Origin: Candidimonas nitroreducens
Lineage (GTDB): Bacteria > Pseudomonadota > Gammaproteobacteria > Burkholderiales > Burkholderiaceae_B
DNA: 64,000 nucleotides
NCBI RefSeq assembly: GCF_002209565.1
Contig: NZ_NJIH01000013.1
Coordinates: 1-64,000, forward strand
Direction: 5' to 3'
Position numbers and translations under genes: made by a program. The notes under the pieces were generated by a model, which saw nothing but the letters and a program-made list of their open reading frames with translations, did not search any database and had not been told where the DNA came from. Numbering within the stretch: the first letter of the stretch is position 1; each line of letters starts with the position of its first letter. Of this stretch, positions 48,282-60,835 are shown in pieces.

Positions 48282-51152
48282 TCAGCTGCCTAGCCGGGCC
48301 AATTGGGCGCGGATTTTTTCCAGGGTGTCGCTGAACTGGGCGACGCGAGCCTTTTCCTGTTCGATGACGGCGGCGGGGGCGCGCTGGACGAATTTCTCGT
48401 TGGCGAGCTTGCCTTGGGCCTTGGCGATTTCGCCTTCCAGGCGGGCGGCTTCTTTGCCCAGGCGCTGCTTTTCGGCGGCGACGTCGATTTCCACGTGCAG
48501 CATGAGCTGGGTGGTGCCCACGACTTGCACGGGTGCGCCGATGTCGGGCAGTTGGTCGACGAGGCTGACTTCGCTGAGCTTGGCCAGGGCCGCGAGGTAG
48601 GGGCGGTTGCGTTCCAGCGCGGCGCGTTCGCCCAGGGCGATGAGGGGTACGCGCTGGGCGGGCGAGAGGTTCATTTCGCCACGCAGGGCACGCACGGCTT
48701 CGACCTGGGCTTTGAGCTCGGCGATTTGGGCGACGGCCTGCGGGTCGTGCCGGGCGGAGTCGGCCACGGGGTAGGGCTGGACGCAGATGCTGGTCTGTTC
48801 GTCCGGGCTGCGCCGGCCGGCGGCCACCGAGACTTTCTGCCAGAGTTCTTCGGTGATGAAGGGGATGATGGGGTGCGCCAGGCGCAGCACGGTTTCCAGC
48901 ACCTGGATGAGGGTGCGGCGCGTGCCTTGTTGTTGCGCGGGGGTGCCGGCCTGCAGCTGGACTTTGGCCAGTTCCAGGTACCAGTCGCAGTATTCGTCCC
49001 AGACGAAGTGGTAGATGGCGTTGGCGATGTTGTCGAAGCGGTATTCGGCAAAGCCTTGTTCGACTTCGGTGGTAAGGCGCTGCAGGGCGTCGCTGATCCA
49101 GCGGTCGGCGTATGACAGTTCGTCGTCCTGCGGTTTGCCCAGCTCGTGGCCTTCGACGTTCATGAGCACGTAGCGGGTGGCGTTCCAGAGCTTGTTGCAG
49201 AAGTTGCGGTAGCCTTCGCAGCGCTTGAGGTCGAAGTTGATGTTGCGCCCGAGCGTGGCGTAGGCGGCCATGGTGAAGCGCAGCGCGTCGGTGCCGTAGG
49301 CGGGAAAGCCCTGGGGGTAGTCTTTGCGGGTTTTTTTCTCGATGCTGGCGGCCTGGCGCGGGTTCATGAGGCCGGTGGTGCGCTTGGCCAGCAGGGCTTC
49401 CAGGCCGATGCCGTCGATGAGGTCGACGGGGTCTATGGTGTTGCCCTTGGACTTGCTCATTTTCTTGCCGTCCATGTCGCACACGAGTCCGTGCACGTAG
49501 ACGTCGCGGAAGGGCACCTGGCCGGTGAGGTGCATGCTCATCATCACCATGCGGGCCACCCAGAAGAAGATGATGTCGAAGCCGGTGACCAGCACGCTGG
49601 AAGGCAGGTAGCGCTGCAGGTCGGGGGTTTGTTCGGGCCAGCCCAGGTCGGTGAAGGGCACCAGGGCCGACGAGAACCAGGTGTCGAGCACGTCGGGGTC
49701 GCGGGTCAGCGGGCCCTGCACGCCGGCGGCCAGGGCCTGGGCGTGCGCGGCTTCTTCGCTGCGGGCCACGAAGATGCTGCCGTCGGCGGCGTACCAGGCG
49801 GGGATCTGGTGGCCCCACCAGAGCTGGCGCGAGATGCACCAGTCCTGGATTTTTTCCAGCCACTGGTTGTAGGTGGTCGTCCAGTTTTCCGGGTAGAAGC
49901 GCACGCGTCCGTCGGCCACCACCTGCAGGGCGACTGCGGTGATGCTTTTGCCGGGGTTGAGGGCGCCTTCGGGCGCCGGTTTGCTCATGGCCACGAACCA
50001 TTGGTCGGTGAGCATGGGCTCGATGACGCTGTTGCTGCGGTCGCCGCGCGGCACCATGAGTTTGTGCGGCTTGACCCCCTGCAGGGCGCCGATGGCTTCC
50101 AGGTCGGCGACGACTTTCTTGCGTGCCTCGTAGCGATCCAGGCCGCGGTAGGCGGCCGGGGCGTTGTCGTTGATGCGTGCGTCCAGGGTCAGGATGCTGA
50201 TGGTTTCGAGGCCGTGGCGCTGGCCCACCGCGTAGTCGTTGAAGTCATGCGCCGGGGTTACCTTGACCACGCCAGTGCCGAATTCGCGGTCGACGTATTC
50301 GTCGGCGATGACGGGGATTTCGCGGTCGCACAGGGGCAGCCTGACTTTGCTGCCGATCAGGTGCGCATAGCGTTCGTCTGCAGGGTGCACCATGACGGCG
50401 ACGTCGCCCAGCATGGTCTCGGGACGGGTGGTGGCCACCACCAGGTGAGTCAGGCCGCCGACGGGCGCGAGCAGCGGGTAGCGGATCTCCCACATGTGGC
50501 CGTCTTCTTCCTCGCTGACCACCTCGAGATCGGAGACCGCGGTGCCCAGCACCGGATCCCAGTTGACCAGGCGCTTGCCGCGATAGATCAGGCCTTGCTC
50601 GTAGAGGCGTACGAAGGTTTCCACCACGCCGCGCGACAGATTGTCGTCCATGGTGAAGTATTCGCGCGTCCAGTCGGCCGAGGAGCCCAGGCGCCGGAAT
50701 TGCTCGGTGATGGCGCTGCCGGATTTTTGCTTCCATTCCCAGACTTTTTCGACGAAGCGTTTGCGGCCCAGGTCGTGGCGCGAGACTTTTTGCGCGTCGA
50801 GCTGGCGCTCGACCACGATCTGGGTGGCGATGCCGGCGTGGTCGGTGCCGGGTATGAACACGGTGTCGTCGCCGCGCATGCGGTGGTAGCGCACCAGCCC
50901 GTCCATTACCGTCTGGTTGAAGGCGTGGCCCATGTGCAGGGTGCCGGTGACATTGGGCGGCGGAAACTGGATGACGTAGGGCTGGCTTTCCCGGCCGGCG
51001 GGCGGCTCGGTGTGGCGGCCTGCGTCGAAGTAGCCGTTGTGCTCCCAGATTGCGTACCAGCGCGATTCGAGCTCGCCGGGTTCGAAACTCTTGGGAAGCT
51101 GGGCGGAATCGTTTGCGGCGGAAGACGTGCTCGGGGAAGGCTGCTGGCTCAT
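48282..51152 (-). CDS. valS: Valine-tRNA ligase
   Basis: The 956-residue class I synthetase charges tRNA-Val. The HIGH motif is TLHMGHAFN and the KMSKS loop [10 protein letters not shown], with an editing (CP1) domain between them. The anticodon-binding domain is followed by the C-terminal coiled coil typical of ValRS (about 890-955). The first 25 residues are Ser/Ala-rich and not conserved. The start ATG at 51152 is 177 bp from the divergent ndk start. Confidence 0.96.
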   Translation of the reverse strand: MSQQPSPSTSSAANDSAQLPKSFEPGELESRWYAIWEHNGYFDAGRHTEPPAGRESQPYVIQFPPPNVTGTLHMGHAFNQTVMDGLVRYHRMRGDDTVFIPGTDHAGIATQIVVERQLDAQKVSRHDLGRKRFVEKVWEWKQKSGSAITEQFRRLGSSADWTREYFTMDDNLSRGVVETFVRLYEQGLIYRGKRLVNWDPVLGTAVSDLEVVSEEEDGHMWEIRYPLLAPVGGLTHLVVATTRPETMLGDVAVMVHPADERYAHLIGSKVRLPLCDREIPVIADEYVDREFGTGVVKVTPAHDFNDYAVGQRHGLETISILTLDARINDNAPAAYRGLDRYEARKKVVADLEAIGALQGVKPHKLMVPRGDRSNSVIEPMLTDQWFVAMSKPAPEGALNPGKSITAVALQVVADGRVRFYPENWTTTYNQWLEKIQDWCISRQLWWGHQIPAWYAADGSIFVARSEEAAHAQALAAGVQGPLTRDPDVLDTWFSSALVPFTDLGWPEQTPDLQRYLPSSVLVTGFDIIFFWVARMVMMSMHLTGQVPFRDVYVHGLVCDMDGKKMSKSKGNTIDPVDLIDGIGLEALLAKRTTGLMNPRQAASIEKKTRKDYPQGFPAYGTDALRFTMAAYATLGRNINFDLKRCEGYRNFCNKLWNATRYVLMNVEGHELGKPQDDELSYADRWISDALQRLTTEVEQGFAEYRFDNIANAIYHFVWDEYCDWYLELAKVQLQAGTPAQQQGTRRTLIQVLETVLRLAHPIIPFITEELWQKVSVAAGRRSPDEQTSICVQPYPVADSARHDPQAVAQIAELKAQVEAVRALRGEMNLSPAQRVPLIALGERAALERNRPYLAALAKLSEVSLVDQLPDIGAPVQVVGTTQLMLHVEIDVAAEKQRLGKEAARLEGEIAKAQGKLANEKFVQRAPAAVIEQEKARVAQFSDTLEKIRAQLARLGS

Positions 51153-51329
51153 GATATGCGTGGTGGGTCTGTATGCGGAAAGGCTAGGGTGGGCGCGCGA
51201 GCGCCATTCAAGCCCTCCATTTTATGATGCGGCAGGCTTTCTTACCCATGCTAAAATAATTGGTTGACAAAAACTCGGGCAAAGCTCTTGTTTTTATTGG
51301 AAAAAGCCACTTTATCAACTGGAGTTTAC

Positions 51330-51755
51330 ATGGCGATTGAACGCACCCTGTCCATCATCAAACCCGACGCCGTGGCCAAGAATGCCATCGGCCAGATCGT
51401 TGCCCGTTTCGAACAAGCCGGCCTGAAGGTCGTCGCCGCGGCGCTCAAGCAGCTGTCGCGTTCCGAAGCCGAGCGCTTCTACGCCGTCCACAAAGAGCGT
51501 CCCTTCTACAAAGATCTGGTCGACTTCATGGTGTCGGGCCCGGTCTTTGTGCAGGTGCTGGAAGGCGAGAGCGCCATTCAAAAGAATCGCGACCTGATGG
51601 GCGCCACCGATCCCAAGAAGGCGGCCGCCGGCACGATCCGCGCCGACTTTGCCGACAGCATCGACGCCAATGCCGTGCATGGCTCCGACGCGGCCGAAAC
51701 CGCAGCGGTCGAAATCGCTTTCTTCTTCCCCGAAAGCGACATACACAGCCGCTGA
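51330..51755 (+). CDS. ndk: Nucleoside diphosphate kinase
   Basis: Ndk exchanges gamma-phosphates among NTPs through a phosphohistidine. The 141-residue product has the active-site His in NAVHGSD and the usual [13 protein letters not shown] start, and is a cytoplasmic tetramer in this group. GGAG lies 5 bases before ATG 51330. An upstream -35-like TTGACA (51264-51269) lacks a good -10; TAAAAT at 51253-51258 is another candidate -10. Confidence 0.96.
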   Translation: MAIERTLSIIKPDAVAKNAIGQIVARFEQAGLKVVAAALKQLSRSEAERFYAVHKERPFYKDLVDFMVSGPVFVQVLEGESAIQKNRDLMGATDPKKAAAGTIRADFADSIDANAVHGSDAAETAAVEIAFFFPESDIHSR

Positions 51756-51806
51756 CCGAATCGCGGCGCGCCGCTGCGCCGCACGCACTCTGTACTCACC
51801 CGCCTC

Positions 51807-52955
51807 ATGTCCGACACGCAAGCCGTCAATCTCCTGGGCCTGGACGCCCCTCATCTGGCCGAATTGGTCGGCCAGTGGGGCGGCAAGCCGTTTCGCGCCC
51901 GGCAGCTGCAGCGCTGGATGCACCAGCGCGGCGTCGACACGTTCGACGACATGAGCGATCTGGCGCGCGATTTCCGGCAGCGCCTGGCCGAGCATTGCGT
52001 GATTGCCGCGCCGGCCGTGTCGACCGAGCAGCGCTCGACCGACGGCACACGCAAGTGGCTGTTCGACGTGGGCCGCGGCAACGCCATCGAAACGGTCTTC
52101 ATTCCCGAGGACGACCGCGGCACGCTGTGCATATCCAGCCAGGCCGGCTGCACCGTCGCATGCCCCTTCTGTTCCACCGGCTACCAGGGCTTCAACCGCA
52201 ACCTGACCACGGCCGAGATCATCGGCCAGCTCTGGTACGCGCGGCGCGCGGTGGCCGCCGACATGGCGGCGGCGCGCAGCGGCGGGGTGCCGGTCGAGCC
52301 GGGGCGCGTCATCAGCAACGTGGTCATGATGGGCATGGGCGAGCCGCTGCTGAATTACGACCAGGTGCTGGGGGCGCTGCGCCTGATGCTCGACGACAAT
52401 GCCTACGGCCTGTCGCGGCGCCGCGTGACCGTATCTACTTCGGGCGTGGTGCCCATGATGGATCGGCTGGGCCGCGACTGCCCGGTGGCTCTGGCGGTGT
52501 CGCTGCATGCGCCCAACGACGCCTTGCGCGACCGCCTCGTGCCCCTGAACCGCAAATATCCGCTGGCCGAGCTGTTGGCGGCCTGCAACCGCTACCTGGA
52601 GCACGCGCCGCGCGACTTCATCACCTTCGAATACATTATGCTCGATGGCGTGAATGATGCCGACGAGCACGCGCGCGAGCTCGTCGCTATTGCAAATCAG
52701 GTGCGATGCAAGTTTAATTTGATACCTTTCAATCCGTTTCCGCAGTCGGGCCTGAAGCGCTCGCCGGCGGCGCGGGTGCGCCTGTTCGCGCAGCGCCTGC
52801 AGGATGCCGGCGTCGTCACCACGGTACGCAAGACCCGCGGCGACGATATCGCGGCGGCCTGCGGCCAACTGGCCGGCGACGTCAAAGACCGTACGCGCAT
52901 CGCCGAGCGACTGCCCGACCGCGCGACGATCGTGATCAAAAAGGAGCGAGGATGA
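51807..52955 (+). CDS. rlmN: 23S rRNA (adenine-2503)-C2 methyltransferase, also tRNA A37
   Basis: RlmN is a radical-SAM enzyme methylating A2503 of 23S rRNA and A37 of some tRNAs. The 382-residue protein has the [4Fe-4S]-binding [17 protein letters not shown] (CxxxCxxC) and the conserved methyl-accepting cysteine near the C-terminus (AACGQL). It heads rlmN-rodZ-ispG-hisS-yfgM-bamB-der, conserved from E. coli onward. Its stop overlaps the next start. Confidence 0.96.
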   Translation: MSDTQAVNLLGLDAPHLAELVGQWGGKPFRARQLQRWMHQRGVDTFDDMSDLARDFRQRLAEHCVIAAPAVSTEQRSTDGTRKWLFDVGRGNAIETVFIPEDDRGTLCISSQAGCTVACPFCSTGYQGFNRNLTTAEIIGQLWYARRAVAADMAAARSGGVPVEPGRVISNVVMMGMGEPLLNYDQVLGALRLMLDDNAYGLSRRRVTVSTSGVVPMMDRLGRDCPVALAVSLHAPNDALRDRLVPLNRKYPLAELLAACNRYLEHAPRDFITFEYIMLDGVNDADEHARELVAIANQVRCKFNLIPFNPFPQSGLKRSPAARVRLFAQRLQDAGVVTTVRKTRGDDIAAACGQLAGDVKDRTRIAERLPDRATIVIKKERG

Positions 52956-53455
52956 TCCAGCCTTTACGCAGCGAAGCCGAACCGGATGTTCCGGTGCCCG
53001 AGCCAGTGCCTGCGCCCAAGGGTCTGGGGGCCACGCTCAAGTCCCTGCGCGAGGCCAACCAGTTCACGCTGGGCGATGTGTCGGCGCGCCTGAAATTCTC
53101 CGCCCGCCAGATCGAGGCGCTGGAAGCCGAACGCTGGGACGAGCTGCCCCGCGGCGCGCCGCTGCGCGGCTTCGTCAAAAATTACGGCCGCTACCTGGGT
53201 ACCGATGTGGATGTGCTGGTCACTCTGCTCGACAGCCAGGTGGGCTCGACGGGAGCGCGGCCCATTCCCATGAGCGTGCCGGCCTCGCTGGGCGCGGCCG
53301 ACCTGTCAGTACAGGGCGAGCCGGTGCACCGCCCCTGGGGCTGGCTTATCATTATTCTGATCCTGTTGATCGTGGTCGGTTTTTATGCGGTTGAGCGCGG
53401 CTGGGTGCCCGATACCTGGCTGGTGTTCGATTGGCTGAAGTCTCTGAAAAAATGA
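52952..53455 (+). CDS. RodZ-like helix-turn-helix membrane protein
   Basis: The 167-residue product has a RodZ N-terminal HTH (about 25-90; [40 protein letters not shown]) and one membrane helix (about 131-150, [18 protein letters not shown]). It is shorter than E. coli RodZ (about 330 residues) and has only a short tail after the helix. RodZ links MreB to the cell-wall machinery and sets rod shape. Genomic position between rlmN and ispG supports the assignment. Confidence 0.85.
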   Translation: MIQPLRSEAEPDVPVPEPVPAPKGLGATLKSLREANQFTLGDVSARLKFSARQIEALEAERWDELPRGAPLRGFVKNYGRYLGTDVDVLVTLLDSQVGSTGARPIPMSVPASLGAADLSVQGEPVHRPWGWLIIILILLIVVGFYAVERGWVPDTWLVFDWLKSLKK

Positions 53456-54741
53456 CGCAAGATTCTCCGCAGGCCGGCGTCCACGCCGTTCCTCCTCCAG
53501 TGGGCCCCGCCGCGCGGCGCGCGACCCGGCCGGTCACGGTGCGCTGGCGCGACCGCGCGGTACAGGTCGGCGGCACGGCGCCGGTGGTCGTGCAGTCCAT
53601 GACCAATACCGACACCACCGACGCGGCCGCCACGGCCGCCCAGGTCAGGGATCTGGCCCAGGCCGGCTCCGAGCTGGTGCGCATCACCGTCAATACGCCC
53701 GAGGCCGCGCGCGAGGTGCCCGCCATCCGCGAGCAGCTCGACCGCATGGGCGTGCACGTGCCGCTGGTCGGCGATTTCCACTACAACGGCCACAAGCTGC
53801 TGTCGCAGTTTCCCGATTGCGCCCAGGCGCTGTCCAAGTACCGCATCAACCCCGGCAATATGGGCGGCGGCAAGAAGCGCGACGACAACTTCGCGCAAAT
53901 GATAGAAATCGCCTGCCGCTACGACAAGCCGGTGCGCATCGGCGTGAACTGGGGCAGCCTGGATCATGAACTGATGGCGCGCATGATGGACGACAACAGC
54001 CGCCGCCCGCAGCCCTGGGACGCCCAGGCCGTGATGCGCGATGCGCTGGTGGTTTCGGCCATCAGCAATGCGCGCCGCGCCGAAGAGCTGGGCCTGTCGC
54101 CCAACGCCATCGTGCTGTCGTGCAAGGTCAGCCATGTGCAGGATCTGATCGCCGTGTACCGCGATCTGTCGGCGCGCTGCGATTATCCCCTGCACCTGGG
54201 CCTGACCGAGGCCGGCATGGGCAGCAAGGGCATCGTCGCTTCCACCGCGGCGCTGGCGGTGCTGTTGCAGGAAGGCATAGGCGACACGATACGTATTTCG
54301 CTGACGCCCGAGCCGGGCGGCGACCGAGCCCGAGAAGTGATCGTGGCGCAGGAAATCCTGCAGACCATGGGCATGCGCGCCTTTACCCCGATGGTGGTGG
54401 CCTGCCCGGGCTGCGGGCGCACCAGCAGCACCTTCTTCCAGGAACTGGCCGACAGCATCCAGGGCTATCTGCGGCGCCAGATGCCGCTATGGAAGCAGCA
54501 CTATCCAGGCGTCGAGACCATGAATGTGGCGGTCATGGGCTGCGTGGTCAATGGCCCCGGCGAAAGCCGGCACGCCGACATCGGCATCAGCCTGCCGGGT
54601 ACCGGCGAAGTGCCGGCCGCGCCGGTGTTCATCGACGGCCAGCGCACGGTCACGCTCAAGGGGGCGACCATAGCCCAGGAATTCCAGGCCATCGTCGAAC
54701 AATACGTGCAGCGGCGCTACGGTAAGCCGGATGCGCAGTGA
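53452..54741 (+). CDS. ispG: 4-hydroxy-3-methylbut-2-en-1-yl diphosphate synthase
   Basis: IspG converts MEcPP to HMBPP in the MEP pathway of isoprenoid synthesis. The 429-residue product has the TIM-barrel N-terminus ([27 protein letters not shown]) and the Fe-S cysteines in ACPGCGRTS and GCVVNGPGE. It carries the insertion typical of proteobacterial (GcpE) forms. The ATG overlaps the preceding stop; a start 21 bases upstream is less likely. Confidence 0.95.
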   Translation: MTQDSPQAGVHAVPPPVGPAARRATRPVTVRWRDRAVQVGGTAPVVVQSMTNTDTTDAAATAAQVRDLAQAGSELVRITVNTPEAAREVPAIREQLDRMGVHVPLVGDFHYNGHKLLSQFPDCAQALSKYRINPGNMGGGKKRDDNFAQMIEIACRYDKPVRIGVNWGSLDHELMARMMDDNSRRPQPWDAQAVMRDALVVSAISNARRAEELGLSPNAIVLSCKVSHVQDLIAVYRDLSARCDYPLHLGLTEAGMGSKGIVASTAALAVLLQEGIGDTIRISLTPEPGGDRAREVIVAQEILQTMGMRAFTPMVVACPGCGRTSSTFFQELADSIQGYLRRQMPLWKQHYPGVETMNVAVMGCVVNGPGESRHADIGISLPGTGEVPAAPVFIDGQRTVTLKGATIAQEFQAIVEQYVQRRYGKPDAQ

Positions 54742-54885
54742 TGCCGGTTTGCCAGCGCAGCGCCGGCGGCGCGCCGGGCCGCGAGCAGCGCCCCGGGCAC
54801 GGCGGCGCATTTGCCGTTACGATTGCAGGTTTGCAGCGCAGGGGCCGGTCGCGGGGCCGGCGGTGCTTTTGACTACAGAGAATCT

Positions 54886-56175
54886 ATGACGCAGTCGTTT
54901 CAGAAGGTACGTGCCCTGACGGGCATGAAGGATGTCCTGCCCGATGCCAGCGCCACCTGGGAGCAGCTCGAACAAACCGTGCGCGCCTGGCTGGCGTCTT
55001 ACGGCTATCGCAACATGCGCACCCCGGTGCTGGAGCACACCCGGCTGTTCGCGCGCGGCATCGGCGAGGTCACCGACATCGTCGAGAAAGAAATGTATTC
55101 CTTCGTCGACGCGCTCAGCGACGAGCACCTGACCATGCGCCCCGAGTTCACCGCGGGCATGGTGCGCGCCGCCATCGAACACAATATTCTGTACGACCGG
55201 CCGCAGCGGGTCTACGCCCTGGGCCCGGTGTTCCGCCGCGAGAAGCCGCAGCGCGGCCGCTACCGGCAGTTCCACCAGATCGACGTCGAGGCGCTGGGCC
55301 TGGCCGGGCCGGACATCGACGCCGAGCTCATCGTGATGCTGGGGCGGCTGTGGAAGATCCTGGGGCTGCAGGACATCCGGCTGGAACTCAATTCGCTGGG
55401 CCAGGCCCCCGAGCGCGCCGCGCACCGCGCCGCGCTGGTCGAGTACCTGGAAAAGAACCTCGACGTGCTCGACGAAGAGGCGCGCCGGCGCATGTACAGC
55501 AACCCCCTGCGGGTGCTGGACACCAAGAATCCGGCGATGCAGGACATGGCCGACCATGCGCCGCGCCTGTTCGATTTCCTGGGCGCCGAATCGCTGGCCC
55601 ATTTCGACGGTGTGCGCGCGCGGCTGGACGACGCCGGCATCGCCTACCGCCTCAATCCGCGCCTGGTGCGCGGCCTGGACTACTACAATCTGACCGTCTT
55701 CGAATGGGTTACCGACCGGCTCGGAGCGCAGGGCACCGTATGCGGCGGCGGACGCTATGATGGCCTGATAGAGCTGCTGGGCGGCAAGTCCGCCCCGGCG
55801 GTGGGCTTCGCCATCGGCATGGAGCGCCTGCTGGATCTTTGCGAACAGGCCCAGGACGCGGCCGCGCGGCCCGAATGCCAGGTGTACATGGTGCACCAGT
55901 CCGAGCCGGCGCAGCGCGTGGCCGCGCAGCTGGCCGAACAGTTGCGCGATGCCGGGCTGGACGTAATCGTGCATGCGGGCGCTGCGGGCTTCAAGTCGCA
56001 GTTCAAGCGTGCCGACGCCAGCGGCGCGACGGCAGCGGTCATTCTGGGCGCCGACGAGCTGCAGGCCGGCGCCGCGGCGGTGAAATGGCTGCGGGCCGGG
56101 GATTTCGATGCCCGTGCGCAGCAAGAGACAGTAGCCTTCGACCGTCTGGTGGAAGAATTGAAATCAAGGGTTTGA
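54886..56175 (+). CDS. hisS: Histidine-tRNA ligase
   Basis: The 429-residue class II synthetase shows [12 protein letters not shown] (motif 2 region), [16 protein letters not shown], the HisRS-specific [15 protein letters not shown] and GGGRYDGLI, motif 3 [10 protein letters not shown], and a C-terminal anticodon-binding domain. The start at 54886 ([19 protein letters not shown]) matches the family; a longer frame from 54811 is not conserved. Confidence 0.95.
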   Translation: MTQSFQKVRALTGMKDVLPDASATWEQLEQTVRAWLASYGYRNMRTPVLEHTRLFARGIGEVTDIVEKEMYSFVDALSDEHLTMRPEFTAGMVRAAIEHNILYDRPQRVYALGPVFRREKPQRGRYRQFHQIDVEALGLAGPDIDAELIVMLGRLWKILGLQDIRLELNSLGQAPERAAHRAALVEYLEKNLDVLDEEARRRMYSNPLRVLDTKNPAMQDMADHAPRLFDFLGAESLAHFDGVRARLDDAGIAYRLNPRLVRGLDYYNLTVFEWVTDRLGAQGTVCGGGRYDGLIELLGGKSAPAVGFAIGMERLLDLCEQAQDAAARPECQVYMVHQSEPAQRVAAQLAEQLRDAGLDVIVHAGAAGFKSQFKRADASGATAAVILGADELQAGAAAVKWLRAGDFDARAQQETVAFDRLVEELKSRV

Positions 56176-56178
56176 CGC

Positions 56179-56814
56179 ATGGCATACGATCTGGAAGAAC
56201 AGGAAAAACTGGACGCATTGCGCGCATGGTGGGATCGCTACGGTACGCTGAGTTCGGCCCTGGTGTTCATCGTGGTCGCGGCCGTCGTCGGCTGGCGCGG
56301 CTGGCAGTGGTACCAGGGCCATGAGGCTGCCCAGGCCATGAGCTACTTCGAGGCGCTCGAGAACGCCACGGGGCAGCAGGGCGCCGATGCGCTGGCGCGC
56401 ATCAAGGCGGCCAGCGAGACTCTGCGCAAGGATTATCCCCGTTCGGGCTACACGTCCCGCGCGGTGCTGGTGGCCGCCGATGCGCTGCAGGCCCGCAACG
56501 ACACGACCGACGCGCGTGCCCAGCTCGAATGGCTCATCAAGAACAGTTCCGACCAGGCCCTGGTGCCGCTGGCGCGCCTGCGCCTGGCCGGGCTGCTGCT
56601 CGAGCAGAAGCAGTATGATGCGGCGCTGGCCCAGTTGCGCGACGCCCCCGCTCCGTATGCGGGGCTTTATGCCGACCGGCGCGGCGACATCCTGGCAGCC
56701 CAGGGCAAGAAGGACGAGGCCAAGGCCGCGTGGGCTGAGGCCGTCAAGGCGCTGGCTGGGCAGTCGGTAGTGCAGGTCATTCAACTGAAGATAGATGCCT
56801 TAGGCGGAGCCTGA
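56179..56814 (+). CDS. YfgM-like inner membrane TPR protein
   Basis: The 211-residue product has one N-terminal membrane helix (about 25-42, SALVFIVVAAVVGWRGWQ) and a periplasmic TPR-like domain (about 60-205). YfgM of E. coli associates with the Sec translocon and periplasmic chaperones. It lies between hisS and bamB, the conserved place of this gene. Confidence 0.88.
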   Translation: MAYDLEEQEKLDALRAWWDRYGTLSSALVFIVVAAVVGWRGWQWYQGHEAAQAMSYFEALENATGQQGADALARIKAASETLRKDYPRSGYTSRAVLVAADALQARNDTTDARAQLEWLIKNSSDQALVPLARLRLAGLLLEQKQYDAALAQLRDAPAPYAGLYADRRGDILAAQGKKDEAKAAWAEAVKALAGQSVVQVIQLKIDALGGA

Positions 56815-56818
56815 TCCC

Positions 56819-57985
56819 ATGCATACTTCTCCCGTTCGCCGCGTTGCGCGCAGGCTTTTGCCGGCGCTGGGCCTGGCCGCGCTGGCTACGCTGGCCGGCT
56901 GCTCGATGTTCTCGAACCCGAATCCGCGTTTCGAGCCCGCGCCCCTGACCGACTATCCGGCGGGTGTCTCGGCGCGCGTCGCCTGGTCCACTTCCATCGG
57001 CAGCGGCGGTGGCTATGGCTTCGCCCCGGTGGCCGTGGGGCAGGCCGCCTACGCCGCCACCCCCAACGGTTCGGTGGCCAAGGTCGACCTGGCCTCGGGC
57101 CGCGTGCTGTGGCAGAGCAGCGCCAAGACGCAGCTGTCGGCCGGGGTGGGTTCCGACGGCCAGGTCACGGCCGTGGCCACCGTGGGCGGCGAGGTGGTTG
57201 CCTTCGACGATCAGGGCCATGAAAAATGGCGCGTCCGCGCCACCAGCCAGGTCGATATACCGCCCACCGTGGGCGATGGCGTGGTGGTGGTGCGCAGCAG
57301 CGACTATCGCATCCAGGCCTACGACGAGAATACCGGCAAGCCCATGTGGAACGTGCAGCAGCCGGGGCCGGCGCTGGCGCTCAAGACCAATATGCGGATG
57401 GTGCTGGAGCAGGGCCTGCTGATTTCGGGCCTGCCCAGCGGCAAGCTGATCGCCATCAATGCCCACAGCGGCAATATCCAATGGGAAGGTTCGGTGTCCG
57501 CGTCCGAAGGCGCCACCGACCTGGATCGCATCTCCGACGTGGTCGGCGCGCCGCTGATCCTTGGACCGCTGCTGTGCGCCGCGGCCTACCAGGGGCGTGT
57601 CAAGTGCTTCGACGTATCGCAGGGCGGGCGCACGGTGTGGCAGCAGCGTGTTTCCAGCGCCACCGGCCTGGCCGCCGACGCTCAACAGGTGTATACCGCT
57701 GACCAGCGCGGCATCGTGTACGCCTTCAACCTGGCCGACGGCCATCAGGTGTGGAAGCAGGAAGCACTGCGCTACCGCCAATTGTCCGGGCCGGCGGTGC
57801 TGTCGCAGGCGGTGGCTGTGGGCGATTTCCAGGGCTACGTCCACTTTCTGTCGCCGGCCGACGGCCACCTGCTGGGCCGCTTGCAGATCGGCGGCGATGC
57901 GGTGCTCTCGCCGCTACTGGCCACCAGCCGCGGCTTTCTGGCGCAGTCCGGCAATGGCCACCTCGTGATGATCGGTGTCAATTGA
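56819..57985 (+). CDS. bamB: Outer membrane protein assembly factor BamB
   Basis: BamB is the beta-propeller lipoprotein of the BAM complex. The 388-residue product has a lipoprotein signal with LAGCS (Cys about residue 27), then eight PQQ/WD-like repeats ([47 protein letters not shown]). It begins 4 bases after the YfgM-like stop and is followed by der after 8 bases. Confidence 0.93.
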   Translation: MHTSPVRRVARRLLPALGLAALATLAGCSMFSNPNPRFEPAPLTDYPAGVSARVAWSTSIGSGGGYGFAPVAVGQAAYAATPNGSVAKVDLASGRVLWQSSAKTQLSAGVGSDGQVTAVATVGGEVVAFDDQGHEKWRVRATSQVDIPPTVGDGVVVVRSSDYRIQAYDENTGKPMWNVQQPGPALALKTNMRMVLEQGLLISGLPSGKLIAINAHSGNIQWEGSVSASEGATDLDRISDVVGAPLILGPLLCAAAYQGRVKCFDVSQGGRTVWQQRVSSATGLAADAQQVYTADQRGIVYAFNLADGHQVWKQEALRYRQLSGPAVLSQAVAVGDFQGYVHFLSPADGHLLGRLQIGGDAVLSPLLATSRGFLAQSGNGHLVMIGVN

Positions 57986-57993
57986 GTAATGCC

Positions 57994-59466
57994 ATGTTCA
58001 AGCCGGTCGTGACCCTGGTTGGCCGCGCCAACGTGGGCAAGTCGACGCTGTTCAACCGGCTGACACGCTCGCGCGCCGCGTTGGTGGCCGACTTCTCGGG
58101 CCTGACCCGCGACCGCCATTACGGCGAGGGTCGGGTGGGCGAGCGGCCCTTCATCGTGGTCGATACCGGCGGCTTCGAGCCAGTGGCCAAGGACGGCATA
58201 CTGCTCGAGATGGCGCGCCAGACCAAGCAGGCGATCGCCGAGTCCGACGTGGTGATCTTCCTGGTCGACGCGCGCGCCGGCGTCAATGCGCACGATCATG
58301 AAATCGCGCGGCTGCTGCGCCGCAGCGGCCAGCGCGTCTACCTGGCGGTCAACAAGGCGGAAGGCATGCGCCATGGCGGCGCCACCGCCGAATTCCACGA
58401 GCTGGGGCTGGGCGAACCGCATGCCATATCGGCTTCGCACGGCGACGGCGTGGTCGATCTCATCGAGCAGGCGCTGTCCTACCTGGACGAGCCGGCAGCC
58501 GATGACGGTGGCGATGCCGACGGCGGCGGCGATGCCCACGCCGCGGCGGCCGCGGAATTCGAAATCGACGAGGGCTCGCATCGGGTGCACGAGCATGATG
58601 CGCAGCTGGCCGAAGCCGATGCCGATGCCGGCACCGGTGATACGCCGCAGGCCGTGGATCACCGCATCAAGCTGGCCATCGTCGGGCGGCCCAACGTGGG
58701 CAAGTCCACGCTCATCAATACACTGCTCGGCGAAGAACGGGTCATCGCCTTCGACCTGCCGGGCACTACGCGCGACGCCATCGAGATCGAATTCGAACGC
58801 GACGGCGTCTCCTATACGCTCATCGACACCGCCGGTTTGCGGCGCCGCGGCAAGGTGTTCGAGGCGATCGAGAAATTCTCGGTGATCAAGACGCTGCAGG
58901 CCATCGAGGCCTGTAATGTGGTGCTGCTGATGCTGGACGCGGGCGCCGAGATCTCCGACCAGGACGCGCACATCGCCGGCTTCGTGCTGGAGACGGGCAG
59001 GGCGCTGGTGGTGGCCATCAACAAGTGGGACGGCACTGACCGCGACCAGCGCGAGCGCATCCAGCGCGAATTCGAGCGCAAGCTGCGCTTCTTGTCGTTT
59101 GCGCGCATGCATACGATCTCGGCGCTCAAGGGCCAGGGTGTCAAGTCGCTGCTGAAGTCGGTCAACGCCGCGCACGCGGCGGCGTTTGCCAAGCTGTCCA
59201 CGCCGCGGCTGACGCGCACGCTGCATGCGGCGGTAGAGCAGCAGCCGCCGCCGCGCAAGGGTATCTTCCGCCCCAAGATGCGCTATGCGCACCAGGGCGG
59301 CCAGAACCCGCCGCTGATCATCATCCACGGCAACGCGCTGGACGCGGTGTCCGACTCGTACCGGCGCTACCTGGAAGCGCGTTTCCGCGAGACCTTCGAC
59401 CTTGCCGGCACGCCCTTGCGCATAGAATTCAAGTCTTCGCACAACCCATACGTACAGGGGTCTTAA
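57994..59466 (+). CDS. der: GTPase Der (EngA), ribosome assembly
   Basis: Der is a double GTPase needed for 50S maturation. The 490-residue product has G1 motifs GRANVGKST (first domain) and GRPNVGKST (second), G3 DTGGF and DTAGL, G4 NKAE and NKWD, and a C-terminal KH-like domain. The first G1 has Ala in place of the usual Pro. A 40-50-residue acidic linker rich in Asp/Ala/Gly (about 170-220) joins the two G domains and is longer than in E. coli Der. Stop and hisC start are adjacent. Confidence 0.95.
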   Translation: MFKPVVTLVGRANVGKSTLFNRLTRSRAALVADFSGLTRDRHYGEGRVGERPFIVVDTGGFEPVAKDGILLEMARQTKQAIAESDVVIFLVDARAGVNAHDHEIARLLRRSGQRVYLAVNKAEGMRHGGATAEFHELGLGEPHAISASHGDGVVDLIEQALSYLDEPAADDGGDADGGGDAHAAAAAEFEIDEGSHRVHEHDAQLAEADADAGTGDTPQAVDHRIKLAIVGRPNVGKSTLINTLLGEERVIAFDLPGTTRDAIEIEFERDGVSYTLIDTAGLRRRGKVFEAIEKFSVIKTLQAIEACNVVLLMLDAGAEISDQDAHIAGFVLETGRALVVAINKWDGTDRDQRERIQREFERKLRFLSFARMHTISALKGQGVKSLLKSVNAAHAAAFAKLSTPRLTRTLHAAVEQQPPPRKGIFRPKMRYAHQGGQNPPLIIIHGNALDAVSDSYRRYLEARFRETFDLAGTPLRIEFKSSHNPYVQGS

Positions 59467-60642
59467 ATGGCTAGCCAGAGCGCGCCCTCCCGGGGCGCGG
59501 ATGTCGCACAGCGACCGGAGGGCAGTCCAGCGGCCGCGCCCGCGCAGTCCGGGCAGAGCGCGTCGACGCACCCATACTGGAGCGATCACGTCGGCGATCT
59601 GGCTCCGTACACCCCTGGCGAACAGCCGCGTGTGGAAGGCCTGCTCAAGCTCAATACCAACGAGCATCCGTACGGCCCTTCGCCGCGCGCGCTCGAAGCC
59701 ATACGCGCGGCCGCCGGCGATGCCCTGCGCCTGTATCCGGACTACGATTCAGTGGCGCTGCGCCAGGCCGTTGCGGCCCTGCACGGCATCGACCCGGCCC
59801 AGGTGTTTCCCGGCAATGGCTCCGACGAGGTGCTGGCGCACATTTTCGACGGGCTGTTCCGCAAGGCCGGCCGGGTGCTGCTGATGCCCGACATCAGCTA
59901 CAGCTTCTACAAAACCTATTGCCGCCTGTACCGCATAGACTGCGAGCTGATTCCGCTGGCCGAAGATTTTTCGATCCGCGCCGCCGACTATGCGGACCAC
60001 GGCGGGCCGCTGGCGGGCATCATCTTCGCCAACCCGAATGCGCCCACCGGCATGGAGATGTCGCAGGCCGATATTGAAAGCATCCTGCGCGCGCACCCCG
60101 ACATACCCGTCGTGGTCGACGAGGCCTATGTGGATTTCGGCGCGCGCAGCGCCGTGCCCCTGCTGGCCCGCTACCCGAACCTGCTGCTGGTGCGCACCCT
60201 GTCGAAGTCGCGTGCGCTGGCCGGCATGCGCGTCGGCTATGCGCTGGGCAGCGCCGAACTGGTGGAAGGGCTGCGGCGCATCAAGGATAGTTTCAATTCG
60301 TATCCGCTGGATCGCCTGGCGCAGGCTGCTGCGGTCGCCGCCATCGAAGACCGCGAACATTTCGAGCAGGGCCTCCGTGCGGTCATCCAGGCGCGCGACG
60401 ACCTGGTGCGCAGCCTGGCGGCCCTGGGTTTCGAAGTGCTGCCCAGCCGGGCCAATTTCGTCTTTGCCCGCCATCCGGCACACGACGCGGCGCGGCTTGC
60501 CGCCGCGCTGCGCGAGCAGCGCATACTGGTGCGTTATTTCAAGATGCCGCGCATCGAACAATTTTTACGTATTTCAGTGGGAACTCCCGCGGATTGCGAG
60601 CGTCTGTGCAATGTGCTGGCCGATATTCTGGGGGCGCATTGA
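59467..60642 (+). CDS. hisC: Histidinol-phosphate aminotransferase
   Basis: HisC transaminates imidazole acetol phosphate to histidinol phosphate. The 391-residue product has [13 protein letters not shown], the PLP-binding Lys in [22 protein letters not shown] and the C-terminal LRISVGT. The first 35 residues (Ala/Ser/Pro-rich) are longer than in most HisC; ATG 59467 follows AGGGG at a proper distance and directly abuts the der stop. Confidence 0.93.
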   Translation: MASQSAPSRGADVAQRPEGSPAAAPAQSGQSASTHPYWSDHVGDLAPYTPGEQPRVEGLLKLNTNEHPYGPSPRALEAIRAAAGDALRLYPDYDSVALRQAVAALHGIDPAQVFPGNGSDEVLAHIFDGLFRKAGRVLLMPDISYSFYKTYCRLYRIDCELIPLAEDFSIRAADYADHGGPLAGIIFANPNAPTGMEMSQADIESILRAHPDIPVVVDEAYVDFGARSAVPLLARYPNLLLVRTLSKSRALAGMRVGYALGSAELVEGLRRIKDSFNSYPLDRLAQAAAVAAIEDREHFEQGLRAVIQARDDLVRSLAALGFEVLPSRANFVFARHPAHDAARLAAALREQRILVRYFKMPRIEQFLRISVGTPADCERLCNVLADILGAH

Positions 60643-60835
60643 GCCGGTATCGGGCCGATGTCCGGCAGGCGCCGATTGCACGCCCGGCCGGGTACGATCC
60701 GTGCTCGATCGGCATTAATATGAAACATAAATATTTGAATTCCCGGTACCCGGGCGCGTAGCGCCTTGAGGGAAAACCCTGTAAAGTACCAACTTGAGTT
60801 TCTATCTCAATAACAACATTATCGGAGCCTCGCCA

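Noticed and set aside
51264-51292. TTGACA upstream of ndk as a complete promoter
   Set aside because: No acceptable -10 lies 16-18 bp downstream.
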